Counted from the first letter of the stretch, positions 11,568 through 20,546 are shown. The stretch: DNA of 64,000 nt from Halotalea alkalilenta (GCF_001648175.1 NZ_CP015243.1:3162001-3226000); one strand, 5' to 3'. The notes: generated by a model from the letters alone, not told the origin. Numbers and translations: made by a program.

Positions 11568-12088
11568 GCCAGACATCCAATGCCCTGCCCGGCTTCATCA
11601 GCATCGAGACGGGCGACGGTGCGCTACCCGTAGCGGTGGCCTGGACACTCGCCGATGGTCGGGTCAAGCACACCCTGATCCAGCCGCTCGAAAGCTGGCT
11701 GGAAGAGGAGGACATCGCGCTTGGCGACTATGACGAAGAGACGCTGCATACCCTCGGTGTGCGGCCGCTCGATGTGATCCGCGAACTCGAAGCCGATCAC
11801 GACGGCGCAACGCTCTACGTCAACGGCGTCGGCGAGGAGTTCGAGGCGCTCGAGCGGCTGTTCGATGAGTATTCGCTCGACCCGATGGTCGAGCTCGCGC
11901 CCGCCCACCAGCTCTACGATGAACTCGACGCCTCGCAGTGGGAGGACGAGCGCCGCAAGCTGCTCGACGAACGCGGCCTGACGCCGCTCAACGCCGAGCA
12001 CGAAGTGGAGGTGATGCTGCTGCTGCACCAGCAATTCGCCGACCAGCTGCCGGACGATTTCGCCCTCGACGACGAAAGCTTCGGCTAG
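11564..12088 (+). CDS. Unknown acidic protein coupled to tatD, possibly a degenerate exonuclease-like fold
   Basis: I do not recognise a named family. The 174-residue protein is very acidic, with no signal peptide or membrane segment. The opening FISIETGDG...VAVAWTLADGRVKHTLIQP followed by a LYVNGVGEEFEALERLFDEY block resembles the strand order of DEDD exonucleases (FIDxET, then a Dx3F/W-type helix), but the catalytic acidic residues are not clearly kept. It overlaps tatD by four bases with TAGGAGC serving as ribosome-binding site, so it is made together with TatD. A role beside TatD in nucleic-acid turnover is inferred only from this coupling. Confidence 0.7.
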   Translation: MSQTSNALPGFISIETGDGALPVAVAWTLADGRVKHTLIQPLESWLEEEDIALGDYDEETLHTLGVRPLDVIRELEADHDGATLYVNGVGEEFEALERLFDEYSLDPMVELAPAHQLYDELDASQWEDERRKLLDERGLTPLNAEHEVEVMLLLHQQFADQLPDDFALDDESFG

Positions 12089-12109
12089 GGCGCCTCGGCG
12101 CCGGTGCTT

Positions 12110-13615
12110 TCAAGCGTTCGAGGCAACCCCGGACACCGCGCGCCGGCGCGAAAACTTATCGCAGGCCCAGTAGAGCAGCCCGCCGCTGATCGAGCCGGTG
12201 AACCAGCCATAGTCATAGAACCAGCCGAGCCGGCCGGTGGCGATCGCGATCAGACTGAGCCCCGCGGGGATGCAGAAGGCGATGAAGCCGGCGGCATTCC
12301 AGGCCGGATAGACGCCGTCGCGATAGAGCCCGATCACGTCCAGGCGCTGCTTGCGCACCACGAAGTAGTCGACCACCATCACCCCGGCGATCGGCCCGAG
12401 CAGGCTCGAATAGGCCAGTAGCCAGTTGGAGTAGATTGCCTCGACGCTCACGTCGGAGACAATCACGCCGAGCCGCTTGAGCAGCTCGTGGCTCATCAGC
12501 AGCAAGCCGATCAGTCCGGTCAGCATCACCGCGCGGTTGCGGCTGATCAGCCGAGGCGCGAGGTTCTGCAGGTCGTTGGTCGGCGACACCACGTTGGCGG
12601 CGGTATTGGTCGAGAGCGTGGCGAGAATGATCAGGATCATCGCGACGATCACAAGCCATGGCTCACCGATCGCACCGATCAGGGTGACCGGATCGGAGAT
12701 CGTGTAGCCGACCAGCGTCGGCGAAGCCGCGGTCATCACTACTCCGAGCGCGGCGAACAGGAACATCGTCAGCGGCAGCCCCATGATCTGCCCGACCACC
12801 TGGGCACGCTGGCTTTTGACGTAGCGGCTGAAGTCGGGAATGTTCAGCGAAAGCGTCGCCCAGTAGCCCACCATCGCGGTCACCCCGGCGAGGAAGTGCC
12901 CCACCGTGCTCTCCCCTGCCGGCCGGGTCGGCGGCGAGGCCAAAAGCTCAGCGACCGAGACCTTACCCAGCGCCCACCAAAGGAGCGCCAGCGAGACCAG
13001 CAGCAGCACCGGCGCCGAGAGCGTTTCCAGCCACTTGATCGACTCGAAGCCGCGAATCACCACGTAGAGGTTCATCGCACCGAAAAGCACGAAGCCGATC
13101 ACGTCGCCGGCGGAGCCGAGCGAGCGCCAGCTCTCGGACAGCGCGCCGAACAGCAGGCTGATCGCCATGCCGCCGAACATCGTCTGGATGCCGAACCAGC
13201 CACAGGCGACCAGCGCGCGAATCAGCGCCGGTACGTTGGAGCCGGTGATGCCGAAGGAGCTGCGCAGCAGTACCGGAAAGGGCACCCCGTAGCGAGTGCC
13301 CGCCACCGCGTTGAGCGTCAGTGGGATCAGAATGATCAGGTTGGCGAGCAGAATCGCCATCAGCGCCTCGAACACGCTGAGCCCGAAATAGGCGGTGAGC
13401 ACGCCGCCAAGGGTGTAGGTCGGCACGCAGATCGCCATGCTGGTCCAAAGCGCCGCGACGTGCCAGGTATTCCAGCGCCGCTCGCTGATCCGGGTCGGCG
13501 CCAGATCGAGGCTGTAGCGCGGGCTGTCGAACAGATCATCACCAGGGTGTAGCTCGACCTGGCCATCTCGCTCGATGAGCGTGGAGACCTGCTGCCGCGA
13601 AATCGAAGTGGTCAT
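12110..13615 (-). CDS. NCS1 family nucleobase:cation symporter in the Rut cluster
   Basis: The 501-residue integral membrane protein has about twelve hydrophobic segments and NCS1 features: a cytosolic N-terminus with NTWHVAALWTSMAI, GTRYGVPFPVLLRSSFGITGSNVPALIRA in the TM3 area, and SLNIPDFSRYVKSQR. These proteins import uracil, allantoin or hydantoins with a cation. Lying downstream of rutF in the same direction, it most likely imports uracil or thymine, replacing RutG, which is an NCS2 protein in E. coli. It starts after GAGGACCCC; the 83-base spacer to rutF carries a 7-bp hairpin (13634-13650). The substrate is inferred from context. Confidence 0.9.
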   Translation of the reverse strand: MTTSISRQQVSTLIERDGQVELHPGDDLFDSPRYSLDLAPTRISERRWNTWHVAALWTSMAICVPTYTLGGVLTAYFGLSVFEALMAILLANLIILIPLTLNAVAGTRYGVPFPVLLRSSFGITGSNVPALIRALVACGWFGIQTMFGGMAISLLFGALSESWRSLGSAGDVIGFVLFGAMNLYVVIRGFESIKWLETLSAPVLLLVSLALLWWALGKVSVAELLASPPTRPAGESTVGHFLAGVTAMVGYWATLSLNIPDFSRYVKSQRAQVVGQIMGLPLTMFLFAALGVVMTAASPTLVGYTISDPVTLIGAIGEPWLVIVAMILIILATLSTNTAANVVSPTNDLQNLAPRLISRNRAVMLTGLIGLLLMSHELLKRLGVIVSDVSVEAIYSNWLLAYSSLLGPIAGVMVVDYFVVRKQRLDVIGLYRDGVYPAWNAAGFIAFCIPAGLSLIAIATGRLGWFYDYGWFTGSISGGLLYWACDKFSRRRAVSGVASNA

Positions 13616-13698
13616 GCGGGGTCCTCATCCGGGCGGACGCCTGGCGTCCGTTGGGGTGTTGTCGTTGTGAACTCCCAGCCCTGAACGCCGTGGCCCGG

Positions 13699-14226
13699 CT
13701 ACTCGGCCTCGAGCCGATGGAAGCGCCGCTGGTAATAGTGCAGCGAAGCCGCGGGCGCGGCTTGCGAGTGGATCTCCTCCACTGGGCAGATCAGCACGTC
13801 GTGGCTGCCCTCGGCGATGACCCGAGATATCCTGCAGGCGAAGCTGACCAGCGCGCCCTCGAGCGCTGGCGTGCCATTGTCGAGCGAGCGCCAGCGCCCT
13901 TCGAGAAAACGCTCGGACATCGGCGTCTTGCCGCCGAAGCGCTCCGCCAGCGCCGCCTGCCCGCCGGCGAGCACGTTGACGCAGAGCTTGCCATTGCCGA
14001 TCACCATCGGATGCGCCGAGGCGCTACGATTGAGACAGACCAAGAGAGTCGGCGGCGTGTCGCAGACGCTGCACACCGCCGTGGCGGTGAAACCGGCCCG
14101 GCCCATTTCACCGTCGCTGGTGACCAGGTTGACCGCAGCGCCGAGCCGCGCCATCGCATCGCGAAAGTGCTGTCGGTCGGGCACCGCCAGACGGGGGGAC
14201 TCCTGCTCGAGAACGCTCTGCTGCAT
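13699..14226 (-). CDS. rutF: Rut pathway flavin reductase RutF
   Basis: RutF regenerates the reduced FMN used by the RutA monooxygenase, with NADH as electron donor. The 175-residue protein has the flavin-reductase-like fold: FRDAMARLGAAVNLVTSDGE, GFTATAVCSVCDTPPTLLVCLNRSASAHP and LCVNVLAGGQAALAERFGG. I place the start at 14226, where GGAGA precedes the ATG by a good distance; upstream in-frame ATG codons at 14238 and 14253 lack this. It follows rutD by 42 bases; rutE, which lies here in E. coli, is absent. Confidence 0.94.
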   Translation of the reverse strand: MQQSVLEQESPRLAVPDRQHFRDAMARLGAAVNLVTSDGEMGRAGFTATAVCSVCDTPPTLLVCLNRSASAHPMVIGNGKLCVNVLAGGQAALAERFGGKTPMSERFLEGRWRSLDNGTPALEGALVSFACRISRVIAEGSHDVLICPVEEIHSQAAPAASLHYYQRRFHRLEAE

Positions 14227-14268
14227 GCTTGTCTCCATCAAGGGCGCCACCACGTGGCGCCGGATCGA

Positions 14269-15045
14269 TCAGGATTGAAGGAACTCGACCAGCCGCCGGT
14301 CGAATTCGTCGCTCGCGGTGACGCTGCAGGCGTGGCCGCCGTAGTCGAGACACTCGAAGCGCCCCTGCGGCATCAGTTCGGCGAGGCGCCGGGAAGCGGT
14401 CCACGGCACCAGCACGTCGTCGCGAGCGGTGATCACCAGCGTCGGCGTCTCGATCTCTGCGATCCAGCCACGTGCGTCGAACCCCGCCAGCGCCTCGATC
14501 CGCTTGAGTACGTTGCCGGCGCCGGGAAAATGGGCCAGCTGACTGGCCTGCTCGCGATCGACCCGCTCGGCGTTGGCCGAGAGCCAGTCGGCCGGGAACA
14601 GGAAGATCGGCTGCGCGGCCAGGTAGGCCCTGGCACCAACCTTGGTGAGCAGCGCGATACGCGCATCGAAGCAGCGCCGGCTGTGGCTGTCCAGGCTCAC
14701 CCAGCCGCCCGCCACCACCAGCCGCCTGACCAGCGCCGGGCGCTTACGCGCGAGCCACAGCCCGACCAGCCCGCCAAAGGCGTGACCGACGAAGTCGAAC
14801 CGCTCCAGACCGAGCGATTCGGCGAGTTCGATCAGCTCCTCGGCCATGTTCTCGACGCTATAGCCTTCAGGCAGCACCGCAGCGCTCTGGCCGGTGCCGA
14901 GCTGGTCGTAGAGCAAGACCCGGAAGCGAGCACCGAGCGCCTCGACCTGCGGATGCCAGTAGGCGCCGGCACCGCCGAGACCGGCCGACATCACCACCAC
15001 CGGCGCCTCGGGGTCCCGACTGCCGAGCCATTCGTAGTGGAGCAT
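14269..15045 (-). CDS. rutD: Rut pathway alpha/beta hydrolase RutD
   Basis: The 258-residue alpha/beta hydrolase has the RutD start MLHYEWLGS, an oxyanion segment MSAGLGGAG, and the helix after VGHAFGGLVG. In that motif the nucleophile position carries Ala instead of Ser, so it should be checked; the late acid/base residues lie in ITARDDVLVPW and DYGGHACSV. RutD is thought to speed hydrolysis of aminoacrylate or carbamate late in the pathway. Its ATG shares the A of the rutC stop (TGATG), so the two are tightly coupled. Confidence 0.93.
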   Translation of the reverse strand: MLHYEWLGSRDPEAPVVVMSAGLGGAGAYWHPQVEALGARFRVLLYDQLGTGQSAAVLPEGYSVENMAEELIELAESLGLERFDFVGHAFGGLVGLWLARKRPALVRRLVVAGGWVSLDSHSRRCFDARIALLTKVGARAYLAAQPIFLFPADWLSANAERVDREQASQLAHFPGAGNVLKRIEALAGFDARGWIAEIETPTLVITARDDVLVPWTASRRLAELMPQGRFECLDYGGHACSVTASDEFDRRLVEFLQS

Positions 15046-15446
15046 CAGGCCCCGCTCCCGGCGGTGCCGATATGGGCGATGGTAGCGATCTCGACCAGTG
15101 CATCGGGCTTCACCAAGCCGCACTGGATGCAAAAACGCGCCGGCTTGTCGCCGGGAAAATACTCGGCGTAGACCTGGTTGATCGCCGCGTAATGGGCCCA
15201 GTCGGTGATGAAGATCGAATTGAAGGTGACGTCCGCCATGTTGCCGCCGGCGGTTTCGATCACGGTCTTGATCGTCTCGAGCACATGGCGCGTCTGAGCC
15301 GCTGGGTCACCGACGTGAACCACATTGTTGTCTGCGTCGAACGGCAGGGTACCGGAGACATAGACCACGCCATCGGCCAGCGTGCCCGGGACGAAGGGAG
15401 CGATCGGCGTAGTGGTACCAGGAGGAATGACGACCTGCTTGGGCAT
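15045..15446 (-). CDS. rutC: RidA-family deaminase RutC
   Basis: The 133-residue YjgF/YER057c/UK114 (Rid) protein begins [32 protein letters not shown]. The conserved arginine region ([11 protein letters not shown]) and the C-terminal EIATIAHIG strand form the active cleft between trimer subunits. RutC acts on 3-aminoacrylate peracid or aminoacrylate in the uracil pathway. It sits between rutB (39 bases upstream) and rutD (one-base overlap). Confidence 0.95.
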   Translation of the reverse strand: MPKQVVIPPGTTTPIAPFVPGTLADGVVYVSGTLPFDADNNVVHVGDPAAQTRHVLETIKTVIETAGGNMADVTFNSIFITDWAHYAAINQVYAEYFPGDKPARFCIQCGLVKPDALVEIATIAHIGTAGSGA

Positions 15447-15485
15447 GGGGGCGACTCCGTTTTCAGCGCTTTGAGTGGGTTCTGA

Positions 15486-16226
15486 TCAAGCCTGCTGGGT
15501 TTCCAGCCGCGGCGAAGTGACGAGGGCGTTGCAGAAGGTCTCGACGTTGGAGACCCAGCCGAAGAACGTCTCGACGTTATAGACCGCGGCCTCATGGGCG
15601 GCGCGCGGGCCCGCCTGGTGAGCGGCATCCTCGAGCAGTACGCCGAAGTACTCGAGGAAGTAGCCGTCGCGCAGGGTCGATTCGACGCAGACGTTGGTGG
15701 CGATTCCGGTAAACACCAGGGTGCGGATGCCTCGCGAGCGCAGCGTGCTGTCCAGCGGGGTGTTGAAGAACCCGCTGTAGCGCGGTTTGTGCATCACGAT
15801 GTCGCCGGGCTCGGGCTTGAGCGCCTCGACCAGCTCGAAGTCCCAATCGCCCTTGGAGAGCAGCTTCTGCGGCATCCCGGGGTTGGCGCGCATGGTCTTG
15901 AGCGCATTGGATTTGTGCCAGTTCGGCGAACCGGGGCCACCGGCTTCGACGTAGTCAGGGTCCCAGCCGTTCTGGAAATAGATCACCGTGATTCCCGCGG
16001 CGCGGGCGGCGGCTACCGACTGCTTGATCTTCTCGATCACCGGCCCCGTGTGGCTGACGTCGAAGCCGGCGAGGTCGAGATAGCCGCCCGGGGTGGCGTA
16101 GGCGTTTTGCATGTCGACCACGATCAGCGCCGTGCTCGCCGGGTCGAACACCAGCGGCTCGGGACGGGCGGCGAGCGTGAGCCCACGGCCGGCGGGGATG
16201 AACTCGGGACGAACGACTCCGCTCAT
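15486..16226 (-). CDS. rutB: Ureidoacrylate amidohydrolase RutB
   Basis: The 246-residue isochorismatase-fold hydrolase carries the catalytic triad of the family: Asp in [10 protein letters not shown], Lys in the [15 protein letters not shown] segment and Cys in [16 protein letters not shown]. It hydrolyses the ureidoacrylate (peracid) product of RutA, releasing carbamate. The N-terminus [21 protein letters not shown] is characteristic of RutB. Its ATG overlaps the rutA stop by four bases (ATGA). Confidence 0.95.
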   Translation of the reverse strand: MSGVVRPEFIPAGRGLTLAARPEPLVFDPASTALIVVDMQNAYATPGGYLDLAGFDVSHTGPVIEKIKQSVAAARAAGITVIYFQNGWDPDYVEAGGPGSPNWHKSNALKTMRANPGMPQKLLSKGDWDFELVEALKPEPGDIVMHKPRYSGFFNTPLDSTLRSRGIRTLVFTGIATNVCVESTLRDGYFLEYFGVLLEDAAHQAGPRAAHEAAVYNVETFFGWVSNVETFCNALVTSPRLETQQA

Positions 16227-17335
16227 TGTGCGGCCTCCTCGATCGGCGCCTCGGCCCGCGCGGCAGCGACGGCGCTCTGGCGACAGCGCATCAGCGGTTG
16301 GATCCGCTGGCCGAAGGTCTCCACCCCTTCGATGAAATCATCGAAGGTCAGCAGTACCCCTTCGACCCCCGGCATCTCGCTGATCTCGTCGAGCATCCGC
16401 GCCACATGCTCGTAGGAGCCGATCAGCGTGCCCATGTTGATGTTGACCGCGGAGGTCGGGTCGCTCATCTGGCGTACGTTGGTGTCGCCACCTGAACGGG
16501 TATCCTTGCTGGCCTGGTCGGTGAGCCAGGCGAGCGCCTCCTCGTCGGCCCCCTCCTTGTAGTATTCCCACTTGGCCCGCGCCTCGTCGTCGGTCTCGGC
16601 GCTGATCACCATGAACAGCGCGAAGCTCTTCACCTCGCGTCCGGCCGCTTCGGCGGCGGCGTGCATGCGCTCGGCGGCGGGAGCGAAGGCGGTCGGCGTA
16701 TTGATGCCCTTGCCGAAACAGAAGTTGAAATCGGCGTGACGGGCGGAAAAAGCCATTCCCGCATCGCTCTGCCCGGCGCAGATCAGCTTCATGTCCTCAC
16801 GCGGGCGCGGGCTCAGCCGGCAATCGTCCATCTCGAAGAACTCGCCCTTGAAGTCGCTTTTGCCATCGCGGCAGAGCTCCTTGAGCACCTGGACGTACTC
16901 GTCGAGATAGGCGTAGCGCTTGGAGAAGTACTCATCGCCCGGCCACAGCCCCATCTGCGAGTACTCGGGCTTCTGCCAGCCGGTGACCAGGTTGAGGCCG
17001 AAACGGCCATTGGAGATCGAATCGATCGTCGCCGCCATCCGCGCGACGATCGCCGGCGGCATCACCAGGGTGGCGGCGGTGGCGTAGAGCTGGATCCGGG
17101 AGGTGACCGCGGCGAGCCCGGCCATCAGCGTGAACGATTCGAGATTGTGGTCCCAGAACTCGGTCTTGCCGCCGAATCCGCGCAGCTTGATCATCGACAG
17201 AGCGAAGTCCAGGCCGTGTTTTTCCGCGCGTTGCACCACTTCCCGGTTGAGCTCGAAGGTCGGCTTGTACTGGGGAGAGTTCTCGGAGATCAACCAGCCG
17301 TTGTTGCCGATCGGAATGAAGACACCAACTTTCAT
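16223..17335 (-). CDS. rutA: Pyrimidine monooxygenase RutA
   Basis: RutA is a flavin-dependent, luciferase-fold monooxygenase that opens the uracil or thymine ring between N3 and C4, giving a (peroxy)ureidoacrylate. The 370-residue protein starts [18 protein letters not shown], with [15 protein letters not shown] and a long TIM-barrel body ([36 protein letters not shown]). The start at 17335 is preceded by GAGAGG; a second ATG 18 bases upstream would overlap that site. It is the first gene of the rut operon, divergent from rutR, with operator-like sites in between. Confidence 0.96.
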   Translation of the reverse strand: MKVGVFIPIGNNGWLISENSPQYKPTFELNREVVQRAEKHGLDFALSMIKLRGFGGKTEFWDHNLESFTLMAGLAAVTSRIQLYATAATLVMPPAIVARMAATIDSISNGRFGLNLVTGWQKPEYSQMGLWPGDEYFSKRYAYLDEYVQVLKELCRDGKSDFKGEFFEMDDCRLSPRPREDMKLICAGQSDAGMAFSARHADFNFCFGKGINTPTAFAPAAERMHAAAEAAGREVKSFALFMVISAETDDEARAKWEYYKEGADEEALAWLTDQASKDTRSGGDTNVRQMSDPTSAVNINMGTLIGSYEHVARMLDEISEMPGVEGVLLTFDDFIEGVETFGQRIQPLMRCRQSAVAAARAEAPIEEAAQ

Positions 17336-17411
17336 CCTGGACACCTCTCTCATCGATAGCGTTCCAATGTTGGGGGTGGCGCCATACGCGCCGTTCTCAG
17401 CCTAATTCGCT

Positions 17412-17427
17412 ATCAAGCCCGATGCCA
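17412..17427 (-). promoter_or_regulatory. Possible sigma54 -24/-12 element for rutA
   Basis: On the minus strand TGGCATCGGGCTTGAT resembles the TGGCAC-N5-TTGC consensus: the -24 GG is kept, while the -12 GC appears as GA. It lies 77 bases before the rutA start. Rut operons are nitrogen-controlled in E. coli, which makes the match plausible, but the -12 deviation keeps it tentative. An inverted repeat TTGATT/AATCAA (17433-17453) lies just upstream. Confidence 0.35.
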
Positions 17428-17473
17428 GAACGTTGATTGACTCGGCGAATCAATCTCCTGCGACCGCTTTCGT

Positions 17474-17489
17474 TTGACCCAAAGGTCAA
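17474..17489. promoter_or_regulatory. RutR operator between rutA and rutR
   Basis: TTGACCCAAAGGTCAA has both half-sites of the known RutR consensus TTGACCAnnTGGTCAA at the right spacing; only the central bases differ. A further half-site AGGTCAAA follows at about 17502-17509. Its position in the rutA/rutR divergent spacer supports uracil-responsive repression of rutA and possible autoregulation. Confidence 0.8.
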
Positions 17490-17678
17490 AAACGAACCGT
17501 AAGGTCAAACGAATGCATCATCCTGGCGCAGCCGATGCACTCCAGGCGTGCAGCCCCCTCCGAGCCGGGCTCTGCTATGCTGAGCAACGCTTAGGGGGAA
17601 CGCTTGGCGAGTCTTCGCGCGCGCTTGTTCGACGCTTCCCGACCATACCGACGTTCTCCAGTAGCGGACATCCAGGCC

Positions 17679-18332
17679 ATGAACCAGCTTCCTTCCCTCC
17701 CCCAGCGCAGCGCTCGCCGCCGCCCGCGCGCCAGCGAACTGAAGCGCGCCGCTATCATCGACGCCGCGCTGGCGGAGTTCTCGCGCTACGGTCTCCATGG
17801 TGCCCGGGTCGAGACCATCGCCGAGCTGGCCGGCATCTCGAAGACCAACCTGCTCTACTACTTCTCTTCCAAGGAGATCCTCTACGTCGAGGTGCTCAAG
17901 CGGATCCTCGATCAGTGGCTGGCCCCGCTCAAGGCGCTGAGCGCCGAGCAGGAGCCGCTCGAAGCGATCGATGCCTATCTCAGCGCCAAGCTCGCCGCCG
18001 CCCGCGACCAGCCCGAGGCATCGCGGCTGTTCTGCCTGGAAATGATGCAGGGTGCGCCACTGATCGCGCCGGTACTCGATGGCGAGCTCAAACAGCTGGT
18101 CGATGAGAAGAGCGAGGTGATCGCGGGGTGGATCGAGCAAGGCCGGCTGGCGCCGGTCGACCCGCGTCAGCTGCTCTATCTGCTCTGGGCGGCGACCCAG
18201 CACTACGCAGACTTCGCGACGCAGGTCCGGGCGCTATCCGGCAGCGGGCTCGAAGACCCCGACTTCTTCGCCACGGCGCTTGCCACCCTGCGCCGTGCCG
18301 TGCTCGAAGGGCTGAAACCGCGCGACGGCTGA
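17679..18332 (+). CDS. rutR: TetR-family pyrimidine-responsive regulator RutR
   Basis: The 217-residue TetR repressor has an N-terminal basic tail, then a helix-turn-helix in ALAEFSRYGLHGARVETIAELAGISKTNLLYYFSSKE, and a C-terminal ligand domain with LYVEVLKRILDQWLAPL, YLSAKLAAARDQPEASRLFCLEMMQGAP and LLYLLWAATQHYADF that matches RutR. Uracil or thymine binding releases RutR from DNA. The ATG at 17679 is chosen by homology. It is divergent from rutA and its stop is only two bases from the end of the convergent epmC. Confidence 0.92.
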   Translation: MNQLPSLPQRSARRRPRASELKRAAIIDAALAEFSRYGLHGARVETIAELAGISKTNLLYYFSSKEILYVEVLKRILDQWLAPLKALSAEQEPLEAIDAYLSAKLAAARDQPEASRLFCLEMMQGAPLIAPVLDGELKQLVDEKSEVIAGWIEQGRLAPVDPRQLLYLLWAATQHYADFATQVRALSGSGLEDPDFFATALATLRRAVLEGLKPRDG

Positions 18333-18334
18333 AC

Positions 18335-18931
18335 TCAGGCCGGCATCCCTGCCGCTTCGAGCATTGCCCGAGCTTGGTCGCGAGCGCGTTCGAAGCTCGC
18401 GCCCTCGCCAAATCTGATCCCGAGCGCACGGTGCAGCGCGGCGGCGCGGGGAGAGAGGCCATTCGTACGTAGCCAAGCCGCACGAGCCTCGACACGCAGC
18501 CGGAACGCCTCCCGATCGACCTCGACGCTGCCGCCCAGGTTGTCGGCGCTGACGTTGAAGCGTCGCCGGCAGGCCTCGGTGAGCAACAGCTCCACCGCCT
18601 GAGGGGCGACCTCGGCGGCCTCGAAGGCTTGCTGCTGGTCTCGGTCGCGCCCGTCCGGCAGGTACCAGTAGCCGTAATCCTCGAGCATTCGTCGCTGCGG
18701 CCCCGCGATGCACCAGTGACTGATCTCATGCAGGGCGCTGGCGAAGAAACCGTGGGCGAAGATGATCCGATGGTACGGGTGCCCGGCGTCCCTCGGGCAG
18801 TAGAGCGGCTCGCTGCCGCCGCGAACCAGGCGCGTGGCGTAGGTGTCGGCGAAGATCGCATCGAACAGCGCGATCAGCGCCTCGAGCTGCTCATCTTCAC
18901 TGCATTGGGAAATGGACAGGGTTGGGCTCAT
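18335..18931 (-). CDS. epmC: Elongation factor P hydroxylase EpmC
   Basis: EpmC (YfcM) hydroxylates the beta-lysylated lysine of elongation factor P. The 198-residue protein has the family core IIFAHGFFASALHEISHWCIAGPQRR with an HExxH metal site, EDYGYWYLPDGRDRDQQQAFE and FNVSADNLGG. The start at 18931 gives the usual length; upstream sequence in frame is the promoter region, where a minus-strand TATAAT (19024-19029) is visible. The gene is divergent from the MATE exporter and convergent with rutR. Confidence 0.93.
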   Translation of the reverse strand: MSPTLSISQCSEDEQLEALIALFDAIFADTYATRLVRGGSEPLYCPRDAGHPYHRIIFAHGFFASALHEISHWCIAGPQRRMLEDYGYWYLPDGRDRDQQQAFEAAEVAPQAVELLLTEACRRRFNVSADNLGGSVEVDREAFRLRVEARAAWLRTNGLSPRAAALHRALGIRFGEGASFERARDQARAMLEAAGMPA

Positions 18932-19046
18932 CCGCAAAGCATCCGTCAATGGCGCCCGCCTAGGCTCGGCCGAGCCACAGGCGAGAAATCCGAAGCGCCC
19001 CAAGGGCGCGCGATTCGGCGCGAATTATACCTTCCACCGCCCCCGT

Positions 19047-19076
19047 TTGACCGAACGGTTTGCTAGTGCGTATCAA
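19047..19076 (+). promoter_or_regulatory. Predicted sigma70 promoter of the MATE exporter
   Basis: TTGACC (19047-19052) and TATCAA (19071-19076) are 18 bases apart, about 45 bases before the MATE start. The epmC -10-like TATAAT lies just upstream on the other strand, so the two divergent promoters nearly touch. Confidence 0.5.
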
Positions 19077-19121
19077 CACGCCCTAAAATCCCGCTCCCTT
19101 CGATCCGCCCCGGAGCTTCCC

Positions 19122-20546
19122 TTGGCGTCTCTTTCCCCCGCGCTGCCCCGCATCGATCGCATCCGCGCCAGTCGCTATCTGTGCCGGCTGGCGCTGCCGA
19201 TCTGCGGTGCCCAGCTGGCGCAGATCGGGGTCAGCACCAGCGGCATCGTGATGGCAGGCCGTTCGAGCACCGTCGATCTCGCCGCAGTGTCGATCGGCGC
19301 GAGTCTCTGGGTACCGCTGATGCTGTTCATGAGCGGTACCATGATCGGGCTCACCGCGGTGGTCGCTCAGCTGCTTGGCGCAGGCCAGGTCGAGCGGATC
19401 CGCGTGCAGGTCCACCAGGCGGGCTGGATCGCGCTGGCGATGGGGTTGATCGCAGCCTGCGCGCTGTCCTGGCTGCCATCCGCGGTGTTCGCGCTGATGG
19501 ACATACCAGCGGAGATCGCCACTGCCGCCGAGGCCTATCTGCTCGCCGTCGCCTTCGGCATGCCGGCGCTGGCCGGCTACCAGGCGCTGCGCGCCTATTC
19601 GGACGGTTTCAACCACACCCGTCCGGCGCTCTGGTTCAGCCTGCTCGGCCTCGCGGTTCATCTTCCCCTCGGGCTATGGCTGATCTTCGGCGGCGCCGGT
19701 GTACCGCCGCTGGGCGCGCTGGGCTGCGGCATCGCCACTGCGGTCTCGATGTGGGCGAGCCTGTTCGGCATGCTGGCCTACACCAAGCGCGCGCGAATCT
19801 ACCAGCGGGTGGCGCTGTGGCGCGGATTGACCGCGCCCCAGCCGGCCCAGCTCTTCGCCCTGCTGCGCCTGGGGCTTCCGATCGGGGTGGCGATCTTCGC
19901 CGAGGTGACCATGTTCGCGGTGGTCGCGCTGCTGATCGCGACCTACGGCACCGTCGTGATCGCAGCCCACGAGGTGGCGCTCAATTTCACCTCGATCCTG
20001 TTCATGATGCCATTGGCGGTGGGCATGGCACTGACCATCCAGGTCGGCACCCGGCTCGGCGAGGGGCGCCCTGGGGCGGCGAGCCAGGAGGCCTGGAACG
20101 GGCTTTGGATCGCGCTGGCCGCGGCACTCGCCAATGCCTTGGTGGTGGTGCTGTTCGCACGCCAGGTAGCCGCGCTCTACTCCACCGAACCGGCGGTGAT
20201 CGAACTGGCGGTGGAGCTTTTGTACCTGGCGGTGCTGTTCCAGGTCTCGGACGCACTGCAGATCGGCATCGCCGGTGCCCTGCGCGGTTACAAGGATACC
20301 CGCGCGGTGATGCTGATCACGCTGTTCGCCTACTGGGTCGCGGGCCTCGGCAGCGGCTTGGCGTTCGGCCGAGGCGTACCGGGGGTGTTCGACGGCCTCG
20401 GCGTCCATGGCTTCTGGATCGGCCTGATCGTCGGACTCTCCACCGCAGCGGCCTTGCTCGCCCTGCGCCTCAACTGGGTCTCTCGACGCCGTCTCGATGA
20501 CCCGACCCCGCATCGGCCCACTCCAGCGCCCCCGCCTTCGACCTAG
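19122..20546 (+). CDS. MATE family multidrug exporter (NorM/MdtK type)
   Basis: The 474-residue membrane protein has twelve hydrophobic segments in two related halves. Typical MATE stretches are RLALPICGAQLAQIGVSTSGIVMAGR in TM1, ALRAYSDGFNHTRPALWFSLLGL in the middle loop and GIAGALRGYKDTRAVMLIT near TM10. The start is TTG at 19122 with GGAG six bases upstream; the longer frame upstream contains no likely coding start. Such proteins export cationic drugs or metabolites with Na+ or H+. The proline-rich C-terminal tail is cytosolic. The substrate is unknown. Confidence 0.92.
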   Translation: MASLSPALPRIDRIRASRYLCRLALPICGAQLAQIGVSTSGIVMAGRSSTVDLAAVSIGASLWVPLMLFMSGTMIGLTAVVAQLLGAGQVERIRVQVHQAGWIALAMGLIAACALSWLPSAVFALMDIPAEIATAAEAYLLAVAFGMPALAGYQALRAYSDGFNHTRPALWFSLLGLAVHLPLGLWLIFGGAGVPPLGALGCGIATAVSMWASLFGMLAYTKRARIYQRVALWRGLTAPQPAQLFALLRLGLPIGVAIFAEVTMFAVVALLIATYGTVVIAAHEVALNFTSILFMMPLAVGMALTIQVGTRLGEGRPGAASQEAWNGLWIALAAALANALVVVLFARQVAALYSTEPAVIELAVELLYLAVLFQVSDALQIGIAGALRGYKDTRAVMLITLFAYWVAGLGSGLAFGRGVPGVFDGLGVHGFWIGLIVGLSTAAALLALRLNWVSRRRLDDPTPHRPTPAPPPST

